64,000 nt of DNA, taken from Soonwooa sp032078105 (lineage in GTDB: Bacteria > Bacteroidota > Bacteroidia > Flavobacteriales > Weeksellaceae). Both the position numbers and the translations under genes were made by a program. The first letter of the stretch is position 1. Every line of letters starts with the position of its first letter. Below the pieces are notes generated by a model. It worked only from the letters and a program-made list of their open reading frames with translations, was not told the DNA's origin and made no database searches. The DNA is taken from positions 1-64,000 of the forward strand of contig JBJZOS010000006.1 of assembly GCA_046269235.1 (NCBI GenBank), read 5' to 3'. This document shows, piece by piece, positions 26,424 through 34,856 of this stretch.

Positions 26424-27032
26424 ATGAAAAAGTTATTTTTAGTAGGTGCTGTTGCACTTTTCGCATCAGTTAATGCGCAGTTAGCTCAAGGGACTACATT
26501 TATCACAGGTTCTGTAGGTTACCAAGGTCAAAAAAATAATAACAATGATGTAACTAATGATTCATTCTCAGTTATTCCAACTGTAGGGTATTTTGTAGCG
26601 CCTAACGTAGCTATTGGTGTAGGTGTTGGTTATACGTCGGAATCAGAGAAAGGTAAAGAATTCAACGGTCTTAATACAGTTGATTACAAGAATACTACTT
26701 CTGCATTCGTTGTTGAGCCATTAGTAAGAAAATATTGGAATGTATCTGATAACTTCTTATTATTCGGTCAATTATCAGTGCCAATGGCATTTGGTAACGA
26801 AAAGGCTGAAATTAATGGTCAAGAAATAGGTAAAGACAAATTCTCTGCATTTGGAGTTGTTGTTAAGCCAGGTATCGATTATATCCTTGCACCTAACTGG
26901 ACTATCGAAGCTACGCTTGGTGAGTTCGGATACAGATCTGCAAAATTCAAAGATTCTAAAAGTGTAGACAACTACAACTTTGGTCTTAATTTAGGATCAG
27001 TTAGTTTTGGTGTTAAATATCTTTTCAAATAA
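26424..27032 (+). CDS. Outer-membrane beta-barrel protein
   Basis: A 202-residue secreted protein: signal peptide MKKLFLVGAVALFASVNAQ, then a beta-barrel pattern with GSVGYQGQ, a hydrophilic Asn-rich turn, SVIPTVGYFVAPNVAIGVGV, a glycine-rich middle and a terminal strand (SVSFGVKYLFK) ending in an aromatic and Lys. This fits the OmpW/beta-barrel porin-like families of flavobacteria. Its first 27 bases are identical to those of the gene at 25082, although the mature domains have diverged. Ligand unknown. Confidence 0.82.
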   Translation: MKKLFLVGAVALFASVNAQLAQGTTFITGSVGYQGQKNNNNDVTNDSFSVIPTVGYFVAPNVAIGVGVGYTSESEKGKEFNGLNTVDYKNTTSAFVVEPLVRKYWNVSDNFLLFGQLSVPMAFGNEKAEINGQEIGKDKFSAFGVVVKPGIDYILAPNWTIEATLGEFGYRSAKFKDSKSVDNYNFGLNLGSVSFGVKYLFK

Positions 27033-27057
27033 GATTTTACAACAAATTATTTATTTT

Positions 27058-27086
27058 AAGAGCAATCGAAAGGTTGCTCTTTTTAT
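27058..27086 (+). terminator. Terminator after the second intact beta-barrel gene
   Basis: AAGAGCAA/TTGCTCTT hairpin followed by T-rich sequence, 26 bp after the stop. Confidence 0.7.
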
Positions 27087-27129
27087 TTGCTTTAATAGTG
27101 TAATATTTAAAATAATTTTATGTTAAATT

Positions 27130-27159
27130 TTGTTAAATTAATAAATAATTGTATTTTCG
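27130..27159 (+). promoter_or_regulatory. Candidate promoter of the interrupted beta-barrel gene
   Basis: TTG at 27130-27132 and TATTTTCG at 27152-27159 (one mismatch to TAnnTTTG) are 19 nt apart, 21 nt before the ATG at 27181. Confidence 0.35.
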
Positions 27160-27180
27160 CACATCAATTATAAATAAACT

Positions 27181-27705
27181 ATGAAAAAACTATTTTTAAC
27201 AGGAGCTCTTGCGCTCTTTGCTACAATCAGTGCACAATAGACTAAATTTGGAGCTAATGCAGGATTATTAGCAGGTTTCGCAAAAGGAAAAACACCACAA
27301 GCTACGGAGACAAGTTCTTCAACAGGATTTTATGCTGGTTTTTTTGCGGAGTATTCGGCAGGAGAAAAAGTGAAAATTCAACCAGCAGTTAATTATGCGA
27401 ATATTGATGACTCAAGTGCGTTTCAGATTCCAGTAATGGTGAAGTATTATGTGGATCCCAAGTTTAATCTTCAAGTTGGACCTCAATTTTTATTTGACCT
27501 AAGTGAGACGCCAGCTGGATTTGACAATTATTATAACAAAACTAATATAGCATTAGCCTTAGGAGCAGCTTATGACTTTACACCAAAGTTTTTTGCTGAA
27601 GCAAGATATTCTTTCCAGTTAAATAATCACCTTAAGAATGCGCCTTCGGGTTATTCTATTAGAGCTAATTATCTTAATGTTGGTATAGGTTACCGTTTTA
27701 ACTAA
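27181..27705 (+). pseudogene. Beta-barrel gene interrupted by a single in-frame TAG
   Basis: The frame from 27181 encodes a signal peptide (MKKLFLTGALALFATISAQ), then TAG at 27238-27240, then continues uninterrupted in the same frame for 154 further codons to 27705. The remainder is a well-formed porin-family barrel (FYAGFFAEYSAG, IQPAVNYANI, FQIPVMVKYYVDPKFNLQVGPQFLF, terminal NVGIGYRFN) related in layout to the barrel protein encoded at 61645-62274. One C-to-T change of a CAG codon would explain it. A GTG at 27370 could only give a leaderless C-terminal fragment. Probable nonsense pseudogene; a sequencing error is possible. Confidence 0.8.
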
Positions 27706-27726
27706 TTTTACTTTAGCGATATAAAG

Positions 27727-27755
27727 AATGCTCAACATGGTTGGGCATTTTTTTG
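27727..27755 (+). terminator. Terminator after the interrupted beta-barrel gene
   Basis: AATGCTCAAC (27727-27736) pairs with GTTGGGCATT (27740-27749, one G-T pair), then T6. Confidence 0.7.
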
Positions 27756-27860
27756 TGACCTTATTCCACATCATTATATATAACCGATAATGTTTATTCA
27801 TAATTTACTTTTGTATCGGCGTATTTTAGTTGTGAGTTTTGTCGTTGTATATTTTAAACA

Positions 27861-27894
27861 AAAAAGTTTCGCAGAAATCTCTACGAAACTTTTT
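27861..27894. terminator. Bidirectional terminator, ffh side
   Basis: AAAAAGTTTCG (27861-27871) and CGAAACTTTTT (27884-27894) form a perfect 11-bp stem. It serves ffh on the minus strand. Confidence 0.75.
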
Positions 27895-27920
27895 ATCTAA
27901 AAATTGAATTAATAAAAAAA

Positions 27921-29288
27921 TTATTTTCCTCCGAACAATCCGCCGCCCATTCCTGGTATATTTGGCATTTTGCTCATCATCTGCATCATTTGTTTCCCTT
28001 GAGGGCCTTGCATCATTTTCATCATTTTACCCATCTGCTCGAATTGCTTCATCAGTTGATTAACTTCTTCAAGTTTTCTACCAGAACCTTTTGCAATACG
28101 TTGTTTGCGAGGCATGTTAATGGTTGATGGTTTTCTTCTTTCTTCTGGCGTCATGCTGTAGATAATCGCTTCGATATGTTTGAAAGAGTCGTCGCTAATA
28201 TCAACATCTTTTATTGCTTTGCCAACGCCTGGTAACATCCCCATAAGATCCTTCATGTTACCCATTTTTTTGATTTGCTGAATTTGTTTTAAAAAGTCAT
28301 CAAAACCGAATTCATTTTTCGCAATTTTCTTGTGAAGCTTTTTTGCTTCCTCTTCATCGAATTGCTCCTGCGCTCTTTCTACTAAGGACACAACGTCACC
28401 CATTCCTAAGATTCTGTCTGCCATCCTTTCTGGATAGAAAAGATCAAGCGCTTCCATTTTTTCGCCTGTAGAAATGAATTTGATTGGCTTCTCAACCACC
28501 GAACGAATCGTTAATGCCGCACCCCCACGTGTGTCACCATCCAATTTGGTAAGAACAACACCGTTATAGTTAAGAACATCGTTGAAGGCTTTTGCTGTGT
28601 TAACAGCATCTTGTCCTGTCATTGAGTCAACAACGAAAAGTGTTTCGGTAGGTTTTACAGCTTGATGAACGTTACGGATTTCGTTCATCATTTCTTGATC
28701 AATTGCTAAACGACCCGCGGTATCTATGATGATAACGTCGTGGTTGTTAGATTTAGCAAAATTAATCGCGTTTTCAGAAATCTGAACTGGGTTAAGATTT
28801 CCGTCTTCCGTATATACAGGAACTCCAATCTGACCACCCAATACTTTTAGCTGATCAATCGCAGCAGGACGATAGACGTCACAGGCTACCAATAGAGGTT
28901 TTTTACTTCTTTTTTGTTTTAAATAATTGGCAAGTTTACCAGAAAAAGTGGTCTTACCAGAACCCTGTAGACCTGCAATTAAGATAATGGTTGGCTTGTC
29001 AGAAAGATTGATGCCCTCTTGAGAACCGCCCATAAGATCAACCAATTCGTCATGTACGATTTTGGTCATCAACTGTCCTGGCGTTAACGATGTTAATACA
29101 TTTTGACCAATCGCTTTGTCCTGAACTCTTTTGGTAAGATCTTTCGCAACTTTGTAGTTAACGTCGGCATCTACCAAAGCACGTCTTATTTCCTTAACGG
29201 TTTCCGCTACGTTGATTTCGGTGATTTTTCCGCGGCCTGATATATTGTGTAAGGCTTTATCGAGTTTGTCTTGTAAACTGTTGAACAT
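27921..29288 (-). CDS. ffh: Signal recognition particle GTPase Ffh (SRP54)
   Basis: A 455-residue protein with the three SRP54 domains. The N domain spans about residues 1-95. The G domain has GLQGSGKTT near 106-114, DTAGR and TKLDGDTRGG. The M domain is methionine-rich (MKQFEQMGKMMKMMQ, QMMQMMSKMPNIPGMG) and binds signal peptides and the 4.5S RNA through the conserved GSGRKLEEVNQLMKQ block. It targets membrane proteins co-translationally to the translocon with FtsY. Single gene. Confidence 0.96.
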   Translation of the reverse strand: MFNSLQDKLDKALHNISGRGKITEINVAETVKEIRRALVDADVNYKVAKDLTKRVQDKAIGQNVLTSLTPGQLMTKIVHDELVDLMGGSQEGINLSDKPTIILIAGLQGSGKTTFSGKLANYLKQKRSKKPLLVACDVYRPAAIDQLKVLGGQIGVPVYTEDGNLNPVQISENAINFAKSNNHDVIIIDTAGRLAIDQEMMNEIRNVHQAVKPTETLFVVDSMTGQDAVNTAKAFNDVLNYNGVVLTKLDGDTRGGAALTIRSVVEKPIKFISTGEKMEALDLFYPERMADRILGMGDVVSLVERAQEQFDEEEAKKLHKKIAKNEFGFDDFLKQIQQIKKMGNMKDLMGMLPGVGKAIKDVDISDDSFKHIEAIIYSMTPEERRKPSTINMPRKQRIAKGSGRKLEEVNQLMKQFEQMGKMMKMMQGPQGKQMMQMMSKMPNIPGMGGGLFGGK

Positions 29289-29309
29289 CTTTTTGAGTAA
29301 TTAGGTTTG

Positions 29310-29317
29310 CAAAAATA
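29310..29317 (-). promoter_or_regulatory. -7 box of ffh
   Basis: Minus-strand TATTTTTG, an exact TAnnTTTG match, ends 21 nt before the ffh ATG. Confidence 0.5.
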
Positions 29318-29358
29318 ATGAATTTATAATAAATAAAGTAGTTCTAAATTATTTTTGG

Positions 29359-29366
29359 TAGTTTTG
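29359..29366 (+). promoter_or_regulatory. -7 box of the small membrane gene upstream of atpB
   Basis: TAGTTTTG matches TAnnTTTG and ends 5 nt before the ATG at 29372, predicting a leaderless mRNA. Confidence 0.45.
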
Positions 29367-29371
29367 CTAAA

Positions 29372-29758
29372 ATGAAAAATTTAAATGTCGTACCAACTTA
29401 CGCGGTGCTTTTCCTTTTGTTTTCGGCGATAATGTTTTTGATTCAGTGGTTTTTGGGGAATCAAGATATTATGCATTTGAGTTACAGGATACATTTTTTG
29501 TTGTTTTTTATAACCTTAATTGGTGTCTTAACGATGCTAGCGGTTTTTGGGTTAAAAAAGAAAAATATTATTGGATTTATATTTTTAGGATTTGTAGTTT
29601 TCAAACTCTTCGCAATCGGTTATATTGCGTTGTTTGAAAAAGATTTTAAAAATAATCTTTTAGCATATTTTGCGATATATTGGTTGTATCTTGCTGTGGA
29701 AGTGGCGGTAGTGCTTGCTTTGGTTAGAAAACAAGACGAATATCATAAAAATATTTAA
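29372..29758 (+). CDS. Small four-helix membrane protein, AtpI-like position
   Basis: A 128-residue protein with four hydrophobic segments (about 8-28, 42-62, 68-88 and 98-120) and a short charged C-terminus. Its position directly before atpB corresponds to that of atpI or other assembly factors in many atp operons. I recall a DUF6168-type family at this place in flavobacteria. A role in ATP synthase assembly is inferred from position only. Confidence 0.7.
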   Translation: MKNLNVVPTYAVLFLLFSAIMFLIQWFLGNQDIMHLSYRIHFLLFFITLIGVLTMLAVFGLKKKNIIGFIFLGFVVFKLFAIGYIALFEKDFKNNLLAYFAIYWLYLAVEVAVVLALVRKQDEYHKNI

Positions 29759-29791
29759 GTTAAAGGTTTCCCAAAATCGGATAATATTTTA

Positions 29792-29799
29792 TATTTTTG
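29792..29799 (+). promoter_or_regulatory. -7 box of the atp operon
   Basis: TATTTTTG lies in the gap between the small membrane gene and atpB, 26 nt before the atpB ATG, so atpB probably has its own promoter. Confidence 0.5.
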
Positions 29800-29825
29800 C
29801 AAAAATTTTAGAAATCAATCTAGTC

Positions 29826-30914
29826 ATGAGTTTTAAAAAACTGTTAGTTCTTCTTCATGTATTCGTAATAAGTTTTTCGTTTGCACAGTCACACGAAGGG
29901 CATGAGACGGCTAAAGAAGAGAAGTACAATCCTGTACCGTTCATTATGCATCACATTGCTGATGGTCATTACTGGCACATGTGGGGAGAGGGCGAGAGCT
30001 CTGTTGGTTTTCCACTTCCAGTTATTTTAGTAGATAATGGATTGAAGGTTTTCAGTTCTGCAAAATTCGGTCACGAAGGCGAGTTGGTTGCTAACGTTGA
30101 TGGAGAGAATTATAAGCTATACCACGGTAAAATTTATAAAACTGACGCTGCTGGAACACTTAACATCGAAAAAGATGAAAAAGGTGTAGAACATCCAACT
30201 AATGCTAAGCCTTTAGATTTCTCTATTACTAAAGTGGTTGCCCAGATGATTTTGGCGGCTATCATTATTATTCTTTTAGCATTCGCTACGAAAGCTAGTT
30301 ACAAAAAATCGGCTGTCCCAAGTGGTGTCGCGAAGTTTATGGAGCCAATTATCCTTTTTGTAAGAGATGATATCGCTTTACAAAACATCGGTTCTGTTAA
30401 ATATAGAAAGTATGTTCCTTATTTAGTGACATTATTCTTATTTATTTGGGTTCTTAATATTTTAGGACTTGTGCCAGGAGCGGCTAACACAACTGGTAAT
30501 ATTGCCTTCACAATGGTTATGGCGGTGTTTACATTATTAGTGGTTAACCTGAGTGGTAAAAAAACATATTGGATGCACATGTTGGATCCATTAGGGAATA
30601 ACATGCCTTTCGGTGGTAAAATCTTAGTATACATTATTTTGGTTCCTGTAGAGTTATTAGGAATTATTACTAAGCCTTTCGCATTGATGATTCGTCTTTT
30701 TGCTAACATGACTGCAGGGCATATCATTATTATGAGTTTGATCGCGTTGATCTTTATCATGAAAACTTATATGATTGCGCCAGTATCTTTAGGTTTAACA
30801 TTATTCATCTATGTGTTAGAAGTCTTGGTGGCAGCATTGCAAGCTTATATCTTCACAATGTTAACAGCATTGTTTATCGGATCAGCGGTTGAGGAGCCTC
30901 ACCACGATCACTAA
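29826..30914 (+). CDS. atpB: ATP synthase F0 subunit a
   Basis: Predicted 362 residues from the ATG at 29826; a longer in-frame reading overlaps the preceding gene. The C-terminal two thirds carry the subunit-a helices with the essential arginine in IRLFANMTAGHIIIM and a final ALFIGSAVEE. It forms the proton half-channels beside the c-ring. Unusually, the N-terminus starts with a signal-peptide-like stretch (LLVLLHVFVISFSFAQ) and a His-rich extracytoplasmic segment of over 100 residues (HEGHET, MHHIADGHYWHMW), a pattern I recall as common in Bacteroidota AtpB. Confidence 0.95.
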   Translation: MSFKKLLVLLHVFVISFSFAQSHEGHETAKEEKYNPVPFIMHHIADGHYWHMWGEGESSVGFPLPVILVDNGLKVFSSAKFGHEGELVANVDGENYKLYHGKIYKTDAAGTLNIEKDEKGVEHPTNAKPLDFSITKVVAQMILAAIIIILLAFATKASYKKSAVPSGVAKFMEPIILFVRDDIALQNIGSVKYRKYVPYLVTLFLFIWVLNILGLVPGAANTTGNIAFTMVMAVFTLLVVNLSGKKTYWMHMLDPLGNNMPFGGKILVYIILVPVELLGIITKPFALMIRLFANMTAGHIIIMSLIALIFIMKTYMIAPVSLGLTLFIYVLEVLVAALQAYIFTMLTALFIGSAVEEPHHDH

Positions 30915-30954
30915 AAATTAATTAATAGAAAGCAACTTTTTAAATTATAACATT

Positions 30955-31164
30955 ATGACAGGTAGTATCGCAGCAATCGGAGCTGGTTTAGCAGTTCTAG
31001 GAGTAGGATTAGGAATTGGTAAAATTGGTGGTAGCGCTATGGAAGGTATCGCTAGACAACCAGAGCAATCAGGAAAAATCCAAACTGCAATGATTATCGC
31101 AGCAGCTCTTATCGAGGGTGCTGGTCTATTCGGTATCGTAGTAGCATTACTAGGTAACGGATAA
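30955..31164 (+). CDS. atpE: ATP synthase F0 subunit c
   Basis: A 69-residue two-helix proteolipid. Helix one has the Gly/Ala-rich GLAVLGVGLGIGKIGG, the loop is ARQPEQ, and helix two has the ion-binding glutamate in AALIEGAGLFGIVVAL. The residue after the glutamate is Gly instead of Ser/Thr, which points to proton and not sodium coupling. It forms the rotating c-ring. A strong hairpin follows its stop. Confidence 0.96.
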   Translation: MTGSIAAIGAGLAVLGVGLGIGKIGGSAMEGIARQPEQSGKIQTAMIIAAALIEGAGLFGIVVALLGNG

Positions 31165-31172
31165 AAACAATT

Positions 31173-31207
31173 AAGGATTCTACAGACGGTTGGTGTGTAG
31201 AATCCTT
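31173..31207 (+). terminator. Strong intra-operon hairpin after atpE
   Basis: AAGGATTCTACA (31173-31184) and TGTAGAATCCTT (31196-31207) form a perfect 12-bp stem with an 11-nt loop, followed by a short TTTTATT. Since atpF to atpG follow on the same strand, it probably acts as a partial terminator or as a 3' stabiliser of an atpBE message. Confidence 0.65.
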
Positions 31208-31250
31208 TTATTAAAACTAAAACAATTATAACTTAATATACATTTAGATA

Positions 31251-31745
31251 ATGGACTTATTAACGCCTTCAATTGGTAACTTATTTTGGACAGCAGTTGT
31301 ATTCCTTTTGCTTTTAGCTTTGTTAGCTAAGTTTGCTTGGTCTCCAATTTTAAGTGCTGTAAGAGAAAGAGAAAATAATATTCAAGATGCTCTTAATCAA
31401 GCTAAATTAGCTCGTCAAGAAATGTCTCAACTTAAAGAAGATAACGAAAGAATTCTTCGTGAAGCTAAGTTAGAGCGTGACGCGATCTTAAAAGAAGCGA
31501 GAGAGATGAAGGATAAAATCGTTAACGATGCTAAAGATGTTGCTAAAGTAGAAGGAGAGAAGATGATTGCTAACGCTAAAGCTTCTATCCAAACAGAGAA
31601 AAACGCAGCTATGGCAGATATCAAAAACCAAATCGGTACTTTATCTGTAAGCATCGCAGAAAATATTCTAAAACAAAAGTTAGATAACAACGAAGCTCAA
31701 ACTGCTCTAGTTGAAAACTTAATCAACAAGTCTAACCTTAACTAA
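31251..31745 (+). CDS. atpF: ATP synthase F0 subunit b
   Basis: A 164-residue protein with one N-terminal membrane helix (about residues 8-27, LFWTAVVFLLLLALLAKFAW) and a long charged, heptad-like coiled coil, the plan of subunit b of the peripheral stalk. The length is normal. The atpH gene begins six bases after its stop. Confidence 0.95.
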   Translation: MDLLTPSIGNLFWTAVVFLLLLALLAKFAWSPILSAVRERENNIQDALNQAKLARQEMSQLKEDNERILREAKLERDAILKEAREMKDKIVNDAKDVAKVEGEKMIANAKASIQTEKNAAMADIKNQIGTLSVSIAENILKQKLDNNEAQTALVENLINKSNLN

Positions 31746-31750
31746 GAACA

Positions 31751-32290
31751 ATGCTAACATCTAAAGTTGCAAAAAGATACGCACAGGGTCTCCTTGAGTT
31801 TACACAAGAAGCAGGTAGTACTGATGCAGTATTCACAGAGATGCAAGATGTGGTGAAAATCATGTCTCAATCAAAAGAGTTAAACCAATTTTTGGATACG
31901 CCTTTTATCGATGCTAAAAAGAAGATTGAAGTTGCTGGAGAAGTTTTCAGAGCTTTCTCACCTGTTGCACAAAATCTTATTAAATTGACCATTAAGAAGG
32001 GACGTGAGTCTCAACTTAAAAATATTGCTCAAGAATTTATCAACAAAGTTGAAGATATCAGAGGGACAAAACGTGTATCTCTAACATCAGCAACAGCTTT
32101 GTCAAGAGAGACAGTTACAGACATCCTTAAGGCTTCTCAATTGGTTCCTAACAATACAGATTTCGAAGTAGAAAGTATTATCAACCCAGAAATCTTGGGA
32201 GGTTATATCCTTAGAGTTGGAGATAAACAAATCGATGCTTCTGTGAAAACAAAACTTAATAACATTAAGAAAGAATTTCAACTTAATTAA
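31751..32290 (+). CDS. atpH: ATP synthase F1 subunit delta
   Basis: A 179-residue delta subunit (OSCP homologue) linking the b stalk to the alpha3beta3 head. The N-terminal KRYAQGLLEF, a helical domain, and the C-terminal INPEILGGYILRVGDKQIDASVKTKLNNIK block are diagnostic. Fits tightly between atpF and atpA in the operon. Confidence 0.95.
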   Translation: MLTSKVAKRYAQGLLEFTQEAGSTDAVFTEMQDVVKIMSQSKELNQFLDTPFIDAKKKIEVAGEVFRAFSPVAQNLIKLTIKKGRESQLKNIAQEFINKVEDIRGTKRVSLTSATALSRETVTDILKASQLVPNNTDFEVESIINPEILGGYILRVGDKQIDASVKTKLNNIKKEFQLN

Positions 32291-32307
32291 GAAAAAACAA
32301 CCATAAA

Positions 32308-33885
32308 ATGGCAGAAATAAATCCAGCAGAAGTATCCGCGATACTGAAGCAACAATTAGCAAATTTCGATACGCAATCTAACGTAGAGGAAGTAGGTACT
32401 GTACTTTCTATCGGTGATGGTATTGCACGTGTTTACGGTTTAGAAAACGTACAATACGGAGAATTGGTAAAATTCGAAAGTGGTGTTGAAGGTATTGTAT
32501 TAAACCTTGAAGAAGACAACGTAGGTGTGGCTCTACTTGGTGAATCAAAACTTGTAAAAGAAGGAGATACTGTTAAAAGAACTAACACTATTTCTTCTAT
32601 CAAAGTAGGAGAAGGTATGTTAGGAAGAGTTGTTGACACATTGGGTAACCCAATCGACGGTAAAGGTCCTATCACAGGAGATCTTTACGACATGCCTCTT
32701 GAAAGAAAAGCACCAGGTGTTATCTATAGACAACCAGTAACTGAACCTTTGCAATCAGGTATCGTAGCAATTGACTCAATGATTCCTGTAGGTAGAGGGC
32801 AAAGAGAGCTTATCATTGGTGATCGTCAAACTGGTAAAACTACCGTTGCTATTGACACCATCATCAACCAAAAAGAATTCTATGATGCTGGGAAACCAGT
32901 ATACTGTATCTATGTGGCAATCGGACAAAAGGCGTCTACAGTTGCGCAAATCGTACAAACATTAACCGATAAAGGCGCAATGGCTTATACAGTTGTTGTT
33001 GCTGCTAACGCTTCGGATCCAGTTCCGATGCAGGTATATTCTGCTATGGCAGGAGCTTCTATTGGTGAGTTCTTCAGAGATACTGGTCGTCCAGCATTAA
33101 TCGTTTATGATGATTTATCAAAACAAGCTGTTGCTTACCGTGAGTTGTCTTTGCTATTAAGAAGACCACCAGGACGTGAGGCTTATCCAGGAGACGTATT
33201 CTACCTTCACTCAAGATTGTTAGAAAGAGCTGCTAAAGTTATTGCTGACGATACAATCGCATCTCAAATGAACGACCTTCCAGAATCTCTAAGACCATTA
33301 GTAAAAGGTGGAGGATCTTTAACAGCACTTCCAATTATCGAAACGCAAGCGGGTGACGTATCTGCATATATCCCAACTAACGTAATTTCCATTACAGATG
33401 GACAGATTTTCTTGGAGTCAGACTTGTTCAACTCTGGGGTTCGTCCAGCAATTAACGTAGGTATCTCTGTATCTCGTGTTGGGGGTAACGCACAGATCAA
33501 AGCAATGAAAAAAGTATCTGGTACTTTGAAGCTTGACCAAGCGCAATACAAAGAACTTGAAGCTTTTGCTAAATTCGGTTCAGATCTAGATGCTTCTACA
33601 CTTGCAGTTATCGGAAAAGGTGAAAGAAATGTGGAGCTTCTTAAGCAACCAGTTAACTCACCACTTCCAGTAGAAAATCAAATTGCGATGATCTACGCTG
33701 GTACAGAAAACTTGTTAAAAAATATCCCAATTGATAAAGTTAAAGAATTCATCGTTGAGTACGTTGAGTTCCTTAAAAACAAACACCCAGAAGTTATGTC
33801 AGCGCTTAAAGCTGGTAAAATCGATAACGATATCACTGGTGTGTTAAAGCAAGTTGCTACAGATTTATCTGCAAAATATAATTAA
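32308..33885 (+). CDS. atpA: ATP synthase F1 subunit alpha
   Basis: A 525-residue alpha subunit with the nucleotide-binding P-loop GDRQTGKT near residues 171-178, the N-terminal KVGEGMLGRVVDTLGNPIDGKGP barrel block and the conserved ALIVYDDLSKQAVAYRE and LLLRRPPGREAYPGD stretches. Alpha binds ATP non-catalytically; the catalytic beta (atpD) is not encoded in this operon or window. Confidence 0.97.
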   Translation: MAEINPAEVSAILKQQLANFDTQSNVEEVGTVLSIGDGIARVYGLENVQYGELVKFESGVEGIVLNLEEDNVGVALLGESKLVKEGDTVKRTNTISSIKVGEGMLGRVVDTLGNPIDGKGPITGDLYDMPLERKAPGVIYRQPVTEPLQSGIVAIDSMIPVGRGQRELIIGDRQTGKTTVAIDTIINQKEFYDAGKPVYCIYVAIGQKASTVAQIVQTLTDKGAMAYTVVVAANASDPVPMQVYSAMAGASIGEFFRDTGRPALIVYDDLSKQAVAYRELSLLLRRPPGREAYPGDVFYLHSRLLERAAKVIADDTIASQMNDLPESLRPLVKGGGSLTALPIIETQAGDVSAYIPTNVISITDGQIFLESDLFNSGVRPAINVGISVSRVGGNAQIKAMKKVSGTLKLDQAQYKELEAFAKFGSDLDASTLAVIGKGERNVELLKQPVNSPLPVENQIAMIYAGTENLLKNIPIDKVKEFIVEYVEFLKNKHPEVMSALKAGKIDNDITGVLKQVATDLSAKYN

Positions 33886-33892
33886 TAAAAAT

Positions 33893-33966
33893 TAGTTGAT
33901 GGTTTTTGGTTGATAGTTGATGGAAATTTCTAAGACTAACAACCAACAACCGACAACCAACAACTA
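33893..33966. repeat. Imperfect 27-bp inverted repeat between atpA and atpG
   Basis: Arms 33893-33919 and 33940-33966 match at 22 of 27 positions when one is reverse-complemented, with a 20-nt loop. The right arm is a run of CAACCAACAACC-like units seen elsewhere in the window. It fills nearly all of the 89-bp atpA-atpG gap and ends 8 bp before the atpG ATG. Confidence 0.65.
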
Positions 33967-33974
33967 AATACAAT

Positions 33975-34835
33975 ATGGCAAACTTAAAAGAAATTAGAGG
34001 CAGAATTACGTCCATCTCATCTACGATGCAGATTACTAGCGCGATGAAAATGGTTTCCGCAGCGAAACTAAAGAAAGCGCAAGATGCTATCGTAATGCTA
34101 AGACCTTATTCTGAAAAGCTTCAAGAAATTATAGAAAACGTTAGCTCTAGCTCTGACTCCGAAAATGTTTCAGAATACGCAGTAGCACGCGAAGTGAAGA
34201 ATGTTCTTTACATCGTTGTTACTTCTAACAGAGGTCTTGCTGGTGCTTTCAACTCTTCGGTTATTAAAGAACTTAACCACCAACTTTCTAACCACCAAAA
34301 TCACAATGTTGAGATTATCACGGTTGGTAAAAAAGTATACGATGCGGTTAGAAGAAACAAAACAGTTTTCGAAAACCACAGTTCTTTGTTCGATAACCTT
34401 TCTTTTGAGAATGTTGCTAAAATGACTCAAAAAATAATGGATGAGTATACGACTGGTAAATTTGACAAAGTTTATCTAGTGTATAACAAATTTATTAATG
34501 CAGCAACTCAAGAGGTTGTAACAGAGCAAGTCCTTCCTATCGCAATGCCTGCGAAAACATCAGAAATTAATGTTGATTATGTTTTCGAACCAGGAAGACA
34601 AGAGATTCTTGAAACTTTGATTCCTAAGTCTATTAAGACGCAAGTATACAAAGGTATTCTAGATTCTGTAGCTTCTGAGCATGGAGCACGTATGACTGCG
34701 ATGCACAAAGCGACAGACAATGCGGAGGCTTTGAGAAATGAATTAAAAATATTCTATAATAAAGCTCGTCAAGCTGCCATTACAAACGAGATCCTTGAGA
34801 TCGTTTCAGGAGCTGAAGCACTGAAGAATTCGTAA
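33975..34835 (+). CDS. atpG: ATP synthase F1 subunit gamma
   Basis: A 286-residue central-stalk subunit. N-terminal RITSISSTMQITSAMKMVSAAKL and C-terminal EHGARMTAMHKATDNAEALRNELKIFYNKARQAAITNEILEIVSGAEAL helices form the coiled-coil rotor shaft. It is the last gene of the operon and is followed by a terminator; atpD and atpC are absent, as in other flavobacteria where they sit at a separate locus. Confidence 0.96.
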   Translation: MANLKEIRGRITSISSTMQITSAMKMVSAAKLKKAQDAIVMLRPYSEKLQEIIENVSSSSDSENVSEYAVAREVKNVLYIVVTSNRGLAGAFNSSVIKELNHQLSNHQNHNVEIITVGKKVYDAVRRNKTVFENHSSLFDNLSFENVAKMTQKIMDEYTTGKFDKVYLVYNKFINAATQEVVTEQVLPIAMPAKTSEINVDYVFEPGRQEILETLIPKSIKTQVYKGILDSVASEHGARMTAMHKATDNAEALRNELKIFYNKARQAAITNEILEIVSGAEALKNS

Positions 34836-34856
34836 GAAATTTTAGAAATCTATATT

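Noticed and set aside
33975..34835. atp operon broken because atpD and atpC are missing
   Set aside because: A separate atpDC locus is the normal arrangement I know for flavobacteria, and atpG ends with a clean terminator.
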